Virus record (IMG/VR): IMGVR_UViG_3300032241_001747
Span: 1 to 20,978 of that record
Strand: one strand, 5' to 3'
Source of the DNA: a virus
DNA length: 20,978 bases
Within the stretch, counting starts at the first letter, position 1; every line of letters begins with the position of its first letter. The notes beneath the pieces were generated by a model, which was not told the origin of the DNA, did not search any database, and was given only the letters and a program-made list of their open reading frames with translations. A program made the translations under genes and the position numbers. Positions 8,140-16,100 of this stretch are shown here, piece by piece.

Positions 8140-8598
8140 ATGACTAAATTAATAATAACAGAATCTCAATATAATAGACTTTTTAATGAAGACATTGATC
8201 CTTCCGAAGCCTATCGTGATGAGAATGGTATTGAAGCTGTAATAAATGGTAGAAGAAATGTCGGTTTTTTAGCTGTAAGAGATTACAATAAAAATCTTAT
8301 AAAAAACATAAAAGAAGCAAATCTAAAAATAATAAAATTAATACAAGATAATAGCCCAGATAAATACTCATTAATTTTTTTTCGTAGTGGACATGAAAAT
8401 CAGGCTTTAGAATTGGCGATAATTGCTAAAAAATATGATGGTTATTTACCAGCTAGTCCAGATCAAGGAATAACTGCTGATGAAGTATATAAAATAGGCC
8501 GATTATTAGGCTATTATAGAGATAAAGTTATTGAATTTGTATGTAATAAGTTTAATTTACGTCCAGACTATTTCAAAAATAAAAATATTTATAAATAA
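8140..8598 (+). CDS. Protein of unknown function with an ITESQ-type N-terminal peptide
   Basis: A 152-residue protein that I do not recognise. It begins MTKLIITESQYNRLFNE, which aligns with the start of the next gene ([17 protein letters not shown]: shared M1, K3, I5, I6, Q10, N16, E17). The body is mixed alpha/beta with a buried strand (YSLIFFRSG), a helix (ENQALELAIIAKKYDGYLP) and a C-terminal helical part (DEVYKIGRLLGYYRDKVIEF). The 'Y-K-I-G-R-L-L-G-Y' stretch looks conserved-type but I cannot attach a family. There is no signal peptide or membrane helix. It is 11 bases from the next gene and probably expressed with it. The position between sheath and tube suggests a virion-associated or tail-assembly role; this is inference only. 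Confidence 0.72.
   Translation: MTKLIITESQYNRLFNEDIDPSEAYRDENGIEAVINGRRNVGFLAVRDYNKNLIKNIKEANLKIIKLIQDNSPDKYSLIFFRSGHENQALELAIIAKKYDGYLPASPDQGITADEVYKIGRLLGYYRDKVIEFVCNKFNLRPDYFKNKNIYK
8584..8594 (+). promoter_or_regulatory. Candidate phage late-promoter motif
   Basis: AATATTTATAA spans the last codons of the 152-aa gene, with the end of TATTTATA 16 bases before the ATG at 8610. It would give the 878-aa gene its own transcript in addition to read-through. Confidence 0.35.
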
Positions 8599-8609
8599 TA
8601 ATTGTATTC

Positions 8610-11246
8610 ATGGCAAAAGTAATAATAAATAAAGAACAACATTTGTTAATAATAAATGAAATTATTAAAGAAATGAGTAATATTGAAACTATAAATGAAG
8701 AAATAATTAGTGAAGGAATATGGGAAAAAATTAAATATAATTTATCAAAATTAGGTAGATATAAAGCTGGTGGAAAAATATTAGGAAAAGGACAGATAGA
8801 CGCTGATGCTAAGGCTAAAATTGAAGCCATTTTAGATAAAAAAGGTAATGAAGTTATAAAAAATCTTGATAATACTGTTAAGACTTCAAATCCAGAATTT
8901 CCAAATAACGAAAAAGGCACAGAATTTTTAAGTACAATAATGAGCATATCAGCGGTATATGATTCAATTATTGCTGCTACTCAAAAAAATCAAGAAGATA
9001 AAGATTATTTACCAATAGATGCTGCTAATTCTATTATAAACGATTTAAGAGAATATGTTAAAAAATTTTTAGATATTGATTTGACTGCGGCTTATTCAGT
9101 CGTAGATGAAGCTGAGGGTAATACATTAAATATATCCGAAGAAGAACTAAATAAATTTAATGAACATTGGAATTCTATTGAAGAAGCAGCGTATATAGAG
9201 AAACCAGAAGATCGTAGCAGAAAAGAATTTGATAGGGGTGGTGCTCATGTAGTAATTCCAAAAGAAAATCCTACTAATTCTAATACTGATACAGATTTGG
9301 ATGCTGGTGATGTTAGAAAAAGTCTACAGGCTAAGAGAGGAGGCGGACCTGAATTTGATAGTGAGAGAATGAAAACATTGAAATCCAATAAATTACCAGC
9401 TATGATGGCTTCTGTTGGTAGCGCTCTTGGTGGCCTTAGTTGGTTAGTAAATACAGCATGGTTTAAGCATTTATTTGATACGACTATTACTCAAACAGAT
9501 CCAGTAACTATTAAAAATACAATAGAACAACAGACACAAATATTTAGACAAATAAAACCAAATGAAGGCGTATATAAATTTGTTGGTCATTTTACGGGAC
9601 ATCATTTAGATGCTCATTCAAAACCAAGTGATTTCATCAATGCTTTAAAACAAATAAGCGGTAGTAATGATCCACATAAAGGTGTTGAATTGCTATGTCA
9701 AAAAGGCGGTATAATGATGAGACCTGATGAGGCTAAAGCTGGTTTGGATCAATTTTTGGCTAACCCAAATAAATATCATAATTTAAATGATTTATTTAGC
9801 CATGATGCTGCTACTGGTACTGGTAAATTAGGTCCTGTAGATACCACATTATATGGTACAAAAGTCGGAACAAATATGAGTGGTTTTATTACTCAAGTTT
9901 TAATAAAAACAGTAACTAAATTTATAACAACTACAACTGTTAAAACTGGTGCTGGTTATTTAGTTGCTAAAGGATTAGGATCTGTTTTAGGACCAATAGG
10001 TATAACTTTAATTGCTAGTGGAGCTTTAGTGAAATTAATGAGAATGAAAGGCCAAAAACAATCTAGAGCTAAGACATTAAATGATTTATATCAATCAATT
10101 AGGAATATAGAGGGTGGTGCAATCGTTGAACCAGAGGGTGAAGTAATTAATTCAAAAGAAGCACAAAATCCAGAAACAATAGATAATAAAAATACTGAAA
10201 CTAAAAACGTTCCACGTGGAACAAATGCCGAAAAAGGTGGTCCTACAGATAATTCTGATTTATATAATTCAATTAAAAATTTATTCAAATTTGTCGTATC
10301 AAATAAAGAAAAAGTAGGAAATATTGTATATGGCGGTAAAAGTTTCAATCAGGGTGATAAAGTAACGTGGACTAATAAAAATGGTAAAAAAATTGAGGCA
10401 GTCGTAGTAGGGAAATCTAAAAATCCAGACGATACAATTGTTCAAATATCTGGTCAACAAGGTACTACTGCTGTTAGTACAGATAAATTAAACGCATTAA
10501 GTGAAAACATATTAAATGAGGCCAAATATTTTAAAGATGTACAGACTTATAAAATTTTAACACAACAATTTGGTGGTTCTGATACTATGATTAAATCGTT
10601 TGAAGAATTGTTATATATGGTTCAAATGTTAATATATAAAATTTCAAAATTTGAGACTAATGATAAAATATTATTGGATAAATTAAATCAGTTAAAGCGG
10701 AATCCAATTATGGTGACTAATTTTCAAAAAATGTTTAATATACCTTCTGATAACACTAAATTAACCGAATCATTAAAATCTTTTATAGTTAACATATTAA
10801 AAACAATATATAGTGGAAACTTTAAATATGGTAATATGATTGATAAACTCATAAAACTAGGTGGAGATATTGAAAAACTTGAAGAAGCTGATAATAGAAA
10901 TCAAGAATTTATTAAATCTGGACAGGATAGAGGAAAATTTAAAACAAATCTTTTAAACTTTATGGTAAGTTTAATTGGAATTTTTCAATACCTAAATAAA
11001 ATACAAAATAATCAAACCAATAATAAAACTAATAATAAACAATCAAAAGGAGATTTAAAATATAATAACCAAAAAGTAACTCTTGTACAACCACCTAATA
11101 TAGAGTTAGAACCTGGTAATGTTGAAATTAGATTACCAAACGGTAATGAAACACAGGTTAAAAAAGATGAAGTTGATAACTTGCAAGAAATAAAAAGAAT
11201 TAATGAAGAAATAAAAAGAATAAAAAATTTAATGTTAATTAAATGA
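8610..11246 (+). CDS. Large virion-associated protein of unknown function
   Basis: An 878-residue protein of unrecognised family. It opens with the leader-like peptide shared with the 152-aa gene ([17 protein letters not shown]), followed by an acidic linker ending in IISEG (residues 32-36), which fits the T4-type prohead protease pattern (L/I)-x-E before a small residue. A basic segment follows ([19 protein letters not shown], 38-56). Hydrophobic stretches lie at about 262-285 and 446-477 (a Gly/Ala/Leu-rich pair of possible membrane-active helices, [18 protein letters not shown]). An SH3/KOW-like module lies at about 572-627 ([20 protein letters not shown]) and a similar one near 825-868. 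The remaining C-terminal half is helical and Lys/Asn-rich. This mix would suit an internal or ejected virion protein, but that is inference. The stop is TGA; the last 12 bases overlap the end of the convergent endonuclease gene. Confidence 0.7.
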   Translation: MAKVIINKEQHLLIINEIIKEMSNIETINEEIISEGIWEKIKYNLSKLGRYKAGGKILGKGQIDADAKAKIEAILDKKGNEVIKNLDNTVKTSNPEFPNNEKGTEFLSTIMSISAVYDSIIAATQKNQEDKDYLPIDAANSIINDLREYVKKFLDIDLTAAYSVVDEAEGNTLNISEEELNKFNEHWNSIEEAAYIEKPEDRSRKEFDRGGAHVVIPKENPTNSNTDTDLDAGDVRKSLQAKRGGGPEFDSERMKTLKSNKLPAMMASVGSALGGLSWLVNTAWFKHLFDTTITQTDPVTIKNTIEQQTQIFRQIKPNEGVYKFVGHFTGHHLDAHSKPSDFINALKQISGSNDPHKGVELLCQKGGIMMRPDEAKAGLDQFLANPNKYHNLNDLFSHDAATGTGKLGPVDTTLYGTKVGTNMSGFITQVLIKTVTKFITTTTVKTGAGYLVAKGLGSVLGPIGITLIASGALVKLMRMKGQKQSRAKTLNDLYQSIRNIEGGAIVEPEGEVINSKEAQNPETIDNKNTETKNVPRGTNAEKGGPTDNSDLYNSIKNLFKFVVSNKEKVGNIVYGGKSFNQGDKVTWTNKNGKKIEAVVVGKSKNPDDTIVQISGQQGTTAVSTDKLNALSENILNEAKYFKDVQTYKILTQQFGGSDTMIKSFEELLYMVQMLIYKISKFETNDKILLDKLNQLKRNPIMVTNFQKMFNIPSDNTKLTESLKSFIVNILKTIYSGNFKYGNMIDKLIKLGGDIEKLEEADNRNQEFIKSGQDRGKFKTNLLNFMVSLIGIFQYLNKIQNNQTNNKTNNKQSKGDLKYNNQKVTLVQPPNIELEPGNVEIRLPNGNETQVKKDEVDNLQEIKRINEEIKRIKNLMLIK

Positions 11247-12860
11247 TTTTTTATATGTGATTGTACCACAATCATATATTCTGTATATTCCACGTTTTAA
11301 CATTATTTCATGTTCAGACATATTATTTATTTCTTTTAATTTTTGTTTTCTAAAATTAAATCTATGAATTCTATTTTTTCCAACTATATAACTATAATTT
11401 GGTTTATTGGTATGCATTCTAATAAATTTTAATTTATTATATAAATCACCAGTACTCCATCTTCTATCGGCATAACTTATAATTTGTTTTGGTTTATAAT
11501 TCCTAATAAAATACTGTAATAATTTATCAGCGCCTCCAATTACATTTAAATTTAATTTAGTACAAAATCTAGTTAATTCATATCCATCATGCTTCTGGCC
11601 AATCCCTAATCTTGATCGCCCAAAGGTCATAATACTAACTAATTCATCATTATAATATAATCCAAGTCTTACACTTGAATTAACAAACCCTTGAATATGA
11701 TTAGTGTTTAAAAACTCTTTACTGTTTTTACTATTAACTTCTTTAATTATACATTTTCTTGCATATATTTTATTATTCGTTAATCTAAGGATATTTCTTA
11801 ATCTGCTTTTAACAATATCTTGTTTATAAATCCACTCATCTTCAAATATATGTATTAATTGAATTCCTTTTTCTTGACATAATTTTGTCTTATTTAAATG
11901 ATAATTCTTATCTATAAACTCCTCAGAATGCCAATATAACCCATTATATTCAATAGCAATATTATGACTTGGGATATAGATATCTAATTGATGTGGCTTA
12001 ATAATAGACATTGATGAGCATATAGTATCTACTCCAAGTGATTCTATAAAATTATTAATTTGAATTTCATCGTTTGATATTGATGATGTACATTTATTAC
12101 ATCCATGTCCTGCAATGTGATCATATGGTAATTGTTCAAATATCCCATGTTCAGGGCATATTATTTTAATCTTTGTTGTTGAGTTTATATAATTAACTAA
12201 TGAATAATCATATTTATTATTATGTTTTTTTATAGCCTCAGAAATAAATGTCTCTTTATTTTTTGTTAATTTATTAGTACGTACTTCTATTCCACATTTA
12301 ACACAACCCCTACCTCTTAAATGTGAATACGGTAATTGTTCAAACATTCCATGAGTAGGACATATAATTTTAACAGGCGTTTTAGCATTAACATAATTAA
12401 TTAACGAATAATTATATTTATTACCATGTGTCTTTTTTGATTTATTTATAAAATCATCAATTGTATCAGGTATATTATTTTTCCCAAAAAAACATTTTCT
12501 ACATCCTTGTTTTTTAATATGATTAATAGGTAATTGTTCAAACACTCCATGTATAGGACATATTATTTTAACTTTTGTTGATGAGTTAATAAAATTAACT
12601 AATGAATAATCATATTTATCACCATGTATTTCTTTTGCTCTAATTATAAAACTATCATAACTGTTTAATAAATTTTTGCATTCATTACATGCTTTTCTAC
12701 CTCTTAAATGTTCAGCTGGCGATTGTTCAAAAATTATATTATGTCTATTACATTTTATTTTTATTTTTTTAGAACTACTCTCATAATCCATTAATGAATA
12801 ATCATAATCATCACCAAATTTACCTATTGCTTTATTTTTAAAAATTTCACCATTATTCAT
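11235..12860 (-). CDS. Free-standing homing endonuclease with four Cys/His repeats (paralogue)
   Basis: A 541-residue protein when started at the ATG 12860; the frame also extends to a TTG at 12914, but those 18 residues cover the candidate promoter and lack repeat similarity. Four repeats lie at about 5-61, 69-123, 136-189 and 203-257. Repeat 1 is divergent ([13 protein letters not shown]) but keeps its Cys and His. The nuclease core is [20 protein letters not shown] with likely catalytic D293 and E304, followed by [23 protein letters not shown] and RIYDCGT. The C-terminal half is clearly homologous to the enzyme at 6219-8018, which has five repeats. Different repeat number and sequence imply a different DNA target, while the cutting domain is shared. 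It is antiparallel to its neighbours, its 3' end overlaps the 878-aa gene by 12 bases, and it looks intact. It presumably invades the sheath-to-tube interval in related phages. Confidence 0.9.
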   Translation of the reverse strand: MNNGEIFKNKAIGKFGDDYDYSLMDYESSSKKIKIKCNRHNIIFEQSPAEHLRGRKACNECKNLLNSYDSFIIRAKEIHGDKYDYSLVNFINSSTKVKIICPIHGVFEQLPINHIKKQGCRKCFFGKNNIPDTIDDFINKSKKTHGNKYNYSLINYVNAKTPVKIICPTHGMFEQLPYSHLRGRGCVKCGIEVRTNKLTKNKETFISEAIKKHNNKYDYSLVNYINSTTKIKIICPEHGIFEQLPYDHIAGHGCNKCTSSISNDEIQINNFIESLGVDTICSSMSIIKPHQLDIYIPSHNIAIEYNGLYWHSEEFIDKNYHLNKTKLCQEKGIQLIHIFEDEWIYKQDIVKSRLRNILRLTNNKIYARKCIIKEVNSKNSKEFLNTNHIQGFVNSSVRLGLYYNDELVSIMTFGRSRLGIGQKHDGYELTRFCTKLNLNVIGGADKLLQYFIRNYKPKQIISYADRRWSTGDLYNKLKFIRMHTNKPNYSYIVGKNRIHRFNFRKQKLKEINNMSEHEIMLKRGIYRIYDCGTITYKKSFN

Positions 12861-12911
12861 TTTTTTTTTATTTTTCACATATTTATTAGAAAGTATATTA
12901 TATTTTATACA

Positions 12912-12919
12912 CAAATATA
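12912..12919 (-). promoter_or_regulatory. Bacteroidetes-type -7 element of the endonuclease gene
   Basis: On the minus strand this is TATATTTG, matching the TAnnTTTG consensus of Bacteroidetes housekeeping promoters, 51 bases before the ATG at 12860. No TTG is found at the 20-base spacing; the nearest upstream TTG is 28 bases away, so the match is partial. Confidence 0.4.
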
Positions 12920-12957
12920 CTAAATAAAAAATAAAAAAAAACTAAAACAATTATAAT

Positions 12958-13446
12958 ATGGCAGACTTACTCATGAAAATGCCCTTACCGTACGAACCTA
13001 AAAGGAAAAATAGATGGCTAATAACATTTCCTAGTGATTTGGGTATTCAACAGTGGTGGCTATCAACAGCTTCAAGACCATCAATAACTCAAGCTGAGAC
13101 TGAAATTCAATTTTTAAATACATCTACATGGGTTATTGGTAGATTTACTTGGGAGACTATTGATGTAACATTCAGAGACCCAATTGGACCTTCAGCCGCC
13201 CAAGCTATTATGGAATGGGTACGTTTACATTCAGAATCTATTACTGGTAGACAGGGATATGCTGCAGGTTATAAAAGACCTGTTGAACTTGAGATGCTTG
13301 ATCCAACTGGTGTAGTTGTTGAAAAATGGCTATTAGATGGTACAATGTTAACTAATGTTGGATTTGGAGATTTGGGTATGGATGATGATGGTATTGCAGA
13401 AATTACTGCAACATTAAGATTTGATCGTGCAATACTCTTGTTTTAG
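12958..13446 (+). CDS. Tail tube protein (T4 gp19-like)
   Basis: A 162-residue protein; T4 gp19 is 163 aa. It polymerises into the rigid inner tube through which DNA passes, surrounded by the sheath. The sequence shows the family layout: N-terminal proline-rich entry (MPLPYEPKRKNRWLITFPSD), a strand with aromatic end (WWLSTASRPSI), the loop-plus-strand TWVIGRFTWETIDVTFRDPI, the helix AQAIMEWVRLHSES, the strand region VELEMLDPTGVVVEKWLLDG, and a last pair of strands with an acidic turn (GDLGMDDDGIAEITATLRFD). The ATG is the first in the frame and has an A-rich leader with no Shine-Dalgarno sequence. It stands alone between two endonuclease genes. Its upstream leader (12921-12957) is nearly pure A/T and lacks a clear TATTTATA motif. 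The stop is TAG. Confidence 0.93.
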   Translation: MADLLMKMPLPYEPKRKNRWLITFPSDLGIQQWWLSTASRPSITQAETEIQFLNTSTWVIGRFTWETIDVTFRDPIGPSAAQAIMEWVRLHSESITGRQGYAAGYKRPVELEMLDPTGVVVEKWLLDGTMLTNVGFGDLGMDDDGIAEITATLRFDRAILLF

Positions 13447-13459
13447 TAACTTATTGATT

Positions 13460-13474
13460 ATCAATTAGTTATAT
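13460..13474 (+). repeat. 15-bp direct repeat upstream of the third endonuclease (copy 1)
   Basis: ATCAATTAGTTATAT is identical to 14475-14489. Each copy is followed 54-63 bases later by AAAATCTTTTAAT and a terminator stem, so about 100 bases of intergenic DNA are similar on both sides of the gene. Confidence 0.8.
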
Positions 13475-13511
13475 GTATTAAAACAATAAATAAAATAGTT
13501 TTATCAAACTA

Positions 13512-13542
13512 TTGACTTGTAGAAAATCTTTTAATATATTTG
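13512..13542 (+). promoter_or_regulatory. Bacteroidetes-type promoter (TTG-N20-TATATTTG) of the third endonuclease
   Basis: TTG at 13512-13514, a 20-base spacer, then TATATTTG at 13535-13542 match the Bacteroidetes -33/-7 consensus (TTTG and TAnnTTTG). The -7 element overlaps the loop of the terminator at 13523-13574, so a transcript starting about 7 bases downstream would carry only the 3' arm and escape termination. Confidence 0.62.
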
Positions 13543-13574
13543 TTTAAATAACAATTATATTAAAAGATTTTTTT
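13523..13574 (+). terminator. Rho-independent terminator after the tail tube gene
   Basis: AAAATCTTTTAATATA (13523-13538) is the exact complement of 13556-13571, giving a 16-bp stem with a 17-base loop, followed by a run of seven T (13568-13574). The endonuclease ATG follows directly after the last T. Confidence 0.8.
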
Positions 13575-14465
13575 ATGTTAATATGCAAAGAATGTAATAG
13601 AGAATTTGAAACAATGGATGGTTTAAGAAGACATAATGTTCAAAAACATAAAATGACAGCAGAACAAACTTATGTTAATTATGTTTTAAACGGAATAACG
13701 CCAACATGCAAATGTGGGTGTAATGAAAAGCCAAAATTTTTAGGGATTGAGCTTGGGTTTAGAGATTATAAATGGGGACATGGTGCTAGAGTTAATAATA
13801 ACTGGGGACATAATCCAGAAGTTGTTAGGAAATCGCATGAAACTCAGAAAAAGATGTATAATAATGGTGAATTAATTATATGGAATAAAGGATTAACCAT
13901 GGAGGATGAAAGAGTTAGAGATAATATTAATAAAATTATGGCTAATCCTGAACGTGGTAAAAAAATATCAGATAAATTAATTGGTATTCCAAAATCAGAA
14001 GAACACAAGAAGAAGATTAAGATTAAAGCTAAAATTAGATGGGAAAACCAAGAAGAACGAGATAAACAATCAGTTAAAAGAGTTGATTGGATGGCGGCAA
14101 ATGATTTTAAAGTTACTTCAAAATTAGAAACAATATTTAACAACCTATTAATTGATTTAGGGTTAAAAGAAAATGTTAATTATAATAGATGGCATTATGT
14201 TAAATCAATAAAAGCTTTTTATGATTTTCATATATTTGAAAAAAACATTTTAATTGAAGTTGATGGTGATTTTTGGCATTGTAATCCAAATACTAAAGAT
14301 TCAATACCAAAATACAACTCTCAAAATAAAAATTTAATAAAAGATGAAATAAAAAATAATTGGTGTAAAGAAAATAATATTAAATTATTAAGATTTTGGG
14401 AGAAAGATATAAATGAAAAACCAGAAGAAATTATTTCAATATTGAAAAAAGAATTGGGATTATAA
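13575..14465 (+). CDS. Homing endonuclease: zinc finger, NUMOD3-like motif, Vsr/PD-(D/E)XK-type nuclease
   Basis: A 296-residue protein, unrelated in architecture to the two minus-strand enzymes. Residues 4-25 form a C2H2 zinc finger (C4, C7, H20, H25). A Cys cluster follows (TCKCGCNEKPKF, 44-55). Residues 103-150 have NUMOD3-like character (WNKGLTMEDERV, then GKKISDKLIGIPKSEEHKKK), a DNA-binding module common in homing enzymes. The C-terminal ~110 residues are a Vsr/very-short-patch-like nuclease: FYDFHIFEKNILIEVDGDFW with likely catalytic D217, E228 and D230, next to H235, then a helix and LLRFWEKDI. The ATG abuts the T run of a terminator and there is no Shine-Dalgarno sequence, so translation may be weak unless a later start is used. 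The gene is bounded on both sides by similar terminator DNA, suggesting insertion with duplication of the tube gene's downstream region. Confidence 0.87.
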   Translation: MLICKECNREFETMDGLRRHNVQKHKMTAEQTYVNYVLNGITPTCKCGCNEKPKFLGIELGFRDYKWGHGARVNNNWGHNPEVVRKSHETQKKMYNNGELIIWNKGLTMEDERVRDNINKIMANPERGKKISDKLIGIPKSEEHKKKIKIKAKIRWENQEERDKQSVKRVDWMAANDFKVTSKLETIFNNLLIDLGLKENVNYNRWHYVKSIKAFYDFHIFEKNILIEVDGDFWHCNPNTKDSIPKYNSQNKNLIKDEIKNNWCKENNIKLLRFWEKDINEKPEEIISILKKELGL

Positions 14466-14474
14466 ATTTTAATA

Positions 14475-14489
14475 ATCAATTAGTTATAT
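14475..14489 (+). repeat. 15-bp direct repeat downstream of the third endonuclease (copy 2)
   Basis: Second copy of ATCAATTAGTTATAT, 1015 bases after the first and just after the endonuclease stop codon. Confidence 0.8.
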
Positions 14490-14528
14490 ATTTTATTAGG
14501 ATTCTTTAATAAAATTATTAATTTATAT

Positions 14529-14571
14529 AAAATCTTTTAATTTATTATAAAATAAGTTAAAAGATTTTTTT
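14529..14571 (+). terminator. Rho-independent terminator after the third endonuclease
   Basis: An 18-bp stem (14529-14546 with 14551-14568, one G-U pair), four-base loop ATAA and seven T. The first 13 bases of its stem, AAAATCTTTTAAT, are identical to those of the terminator in front of the gene. The rest of the gap to 14675 is AT-rich DNA with the next gene's leader. Confidence 0.85.
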
Positions 14572-14648
14572 ATTTATAGATTTTGTAATATAAATTATAA
14601 TAAAATAATTATTAACTCTTTAATTATTTACAAAAAAAATTAAACTGA

Positions 14649-14665
14649 TATATTTAATATAAACA
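14649..14665 (+). promoter_or_regulatory. Weak late-motif match before the baseplate gene
   Basis: TATATTTAATATAAAC resembles the TATTTATA motif with one change and lies about 16 bases before the ATG at 14676. A promoter is expected here because a terminator precedes it. Confidence 0.28.
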
Positions 14666-14675
14666 GTTTTAATTT

Positions 14676-15830
14676 ATGGAAAATAGAAGACCAAATGTGT
14701 TCCCTACACAAAAAAATGATATTCCAAATACAGTAGAAGTAGAAAAAGTAGAAAAAAAAATAGTTACGGATGAAGAATATGAAGCTAAAAAAATAGAAGT
14801 AGCTAATGAAGTATATACTAATTCAATGACTGAAAGTGGTATGAATGCTGTGGAGGCTATGCGTAAAAGAACTGAGGAGCAGATAAGATTACGTGATGCT
14901 GCTCTTAAAAAAAATATTGATCAAACCAATTCATACCAGGCTCAATTCAATGACGCTAATAATAAAAAAAATAATCAGACAGAGTTAAAAAAGACTACAT
15001 TAAAAACAGATATAAAATCCCCAATAAATACATTAAACATACCAAACTTAAATATGAATACAATTGATCCATACATTCAACAATTGAGTCAGCCTCAATT
15101 TAATACAGCTTTTGATGTAATTCCTTTACCATCTGAGGGTAAATTATATAAGAATAAAAAATCAGGAGTTAAAGTAGCGTATATGACTACTGCGGATGAG
15201 AATATATTAACATCACCAAATTTACTTCAGAGTGGTGAATTTTTAGAAATTTTAATTAATAGAAAATTATTGGAGCCTGATTTAAGGTATCGTGATTTAC
15301 ATATTGGTGATAGAAATGCGATAATGTTATGGCTGAGAGCTACTAGTTATGGTGAAATGTATCCAGTTACAATTTTTGATAAAGATGGTGAGCCATTTGA
15401 GACTGAATTTGATTTAAATACGCTTAAGACTAAGAAATTGGGTGCTGAGCCTGATGCTGAGGGATTATTTGATTTCTTTTTACCAATTAGTAAGAAAAAT
15501 ATTAAATTTAGATTATTGACAGTTGGGGATGCTGAGGATATTGATAAAATAATTGAGGAAGAGAAAAAAAATAATATACCAGTTAATAATACAACAACAT
15601 ATGTCTTAGAAAGACAATTGGTAGAGGTAAATGGTGATAGAAGTTTAGGGACAATTAAGAATTTTGCTCAGAATATGAGAATTGGTGATGCTAGTAAATT
15701 AAGAGATTATATTGAATCTATCGAGAGTGGTGTTGATTTAAATATTGAATTAATGACTCCCAGAGGTGAGTCAATTAAGACCTTTCTTCCGCTTAACGTC
15801 AGATTTTTTTGGCCTAAATTATCAGTATAA
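14676..15830 (+). CDS. Baseplate hub assembly protein (T4 gp26-type)
   Basis: A 384-residue protein. Residues 1-145 are a charged, Lys/Glu/Asn-rich, partly coiled-coil extension. The core (146-384) matches the T4 gp26-type phage baseplate family: a start of type 'LPSEGKLY' (IPLPSEGKLYKNK), then YMTTADENILTSPNLLQSGE, then LHIGDRNAIMLWLRATSYGE and strands ending in an acidic loop (DFFLPISKKNIKFRLLTVGD). The C-terminus is VRFFWPKLSV. T4 gp26 is 208 aa, so the core is of similar size and the N-terminal part is extra. The protein likely helps build the hub on which tube and tape measure assemble. A run of seven T at 15804-15810, six codons before the stop, could allow a shift into the downstream frame. 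Next in order are the small frame and the tape measure gene, a classic tail-assembly order. Exact T4 equivalence (gp26 versus gp51) is uncertain. Confidence 0.8.
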   Translation: MENRRPNVFPTQKNDIPNTVEVEKVEKKIVTDEEYEAKKIEVANEVYTNSMTESGMNAVEAMRKRTEEQIRLRDAALKKNIDQTNSYQAQFNDANNKKNNQTELKKTTLKTDIKSPINTLNIPNLNMNTIDPYIQQLSQPQFNTAFDVIPLPSEGKLYKNKKSGVKVAYMTTADENILTSPNLLQSGEFLEILINRKLLEPDLRYRDLHIGDRNAIMLWLRATSYGEMYPVTIFDKDGEPFETEFDLNTLKTKKLGAEPDAEGLFDFFLPISKKNIKFRLLTVGDAEDIDKIIEEEKKNNIPVNNTTTYVLERQLVEVNGDRSLGTIKNFAQNMRIGDASKLRDYIESIESGVDLNIELMTPRGESIKTFLPLNVRFFWPKLSV

Positions 15831-16074
15831 ATTATCATTATGGGAGGAAATTTATGTCTGTATTCAGCATCTTAAGATTGGGTATAATGATGTAATGATG
15901 ATGCCAACGGGTGAGAGAAGGTTCTTTTTAAGCCTTCTAATCAAAAATAAGACCCAAGAGCAGGAGAGAATGAAAGAGACAACCAAATCTACTGGTAAGG
16001 GAAAAAGAAGCTCCACGATAAGCGGAGAGGCCTTAAAATCAAAAATAAAAACTGGAGAAATTCCAATGACTTAA
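15766..16074 (+). CDS. Small tail-assembly frame overlapping the baseplate gene, no good own start
   Basis: This frame is open from 15754 and has a GTG at 15766 inside the baseplate gene. The region that looks conserved begins near 15820: LWEEIYVCIQHLKIGYND, then a MP-x-x-x-R-R-F segment (MMMPTGERRFFLSLL), then a basic tail (TGKGKRSSTISGEALKSKIK). The pattern 'helix, GY, MP, R-x-F' resembles short proteins I recall next to gp26-type genes in T4-like phages; it is not certain. The first in-frame ATG (near 15895) lies inside the conserved part, so neither ATG nor GTG gives a convincing independent start. A +1 (or -2) shift at the T7 run would fuse about 87 residues onto residue 378 of the baseplate protein, about 465 aa in all. 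The annotated start is therefore provisional. The stop overlaps the following terminator. Confidence 0.6.
   Translation: MSQLRPFFRLTSDFFGLNYQYKLSLWEEIYVCIQHLKIGYNDVMMMPTGERRFFLSLLIKNKTQEQERMKETTKSTGKGKRSSTISGEALKSKIKTGEIPMT
15804..15810 (+). other. Candidate programmed frameshift site (T7)
   Basis: In the baseplate frame the codons are AGA TTT TTT TGG; one skipped base (or a -2 slip) gives TTT TTT GGC and continues in the small frame to 16074. A -1 slip instead meets TAA within two codons. The position, just before the tape measure gene, parallels the frameshifted gene pair of many long-tailed phages. Confidence 0.45.
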
Positions 16075-16100
16075 AACCATATGAAAATATGGTTTTTTTT
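16073..16100 (+). terminator. Rho-independent terminator with GAAA tetraloop
   Basis: AAAACCATAT (16073-16082) pairs perfectly with ATATGGTTTT (16087-16096) around a GAAA loop, followed by T to 16100. The ATG at 16081 lies in this stem, which argues against it as the tape measure start. Confidence 0.9.

Noticed and set aside
11254-11280. Inverted repeat around ACC in the end of the second endonuclease, possible terminator
   Set aside because: No T run follows on either strand. The palindrome arises from the codons of the conserved Asp-Cys-Gly-Thr-Ile segment; the first endonuclease shows a similar one at the same protein position.
12861-12914. TTG start giving 18 more residues on the second endonuclease
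   Set aside because: The extension overlaps the TATATTTG element and has no similarity to the repeats; the ATG at 12860 lies directly before repeat 1.
15841-15895. GGGAGGAAATTTATG, a perfect-looking Shine-Dalgarno plus ATG at 15854
   Set aside because: It opens only a 13-codon frame, and the purine run is explained by the codons for Leu-Trp-Glu-Glu-Ile in the small frame. No other gene here uses a Shine-Dalgarno sequence.
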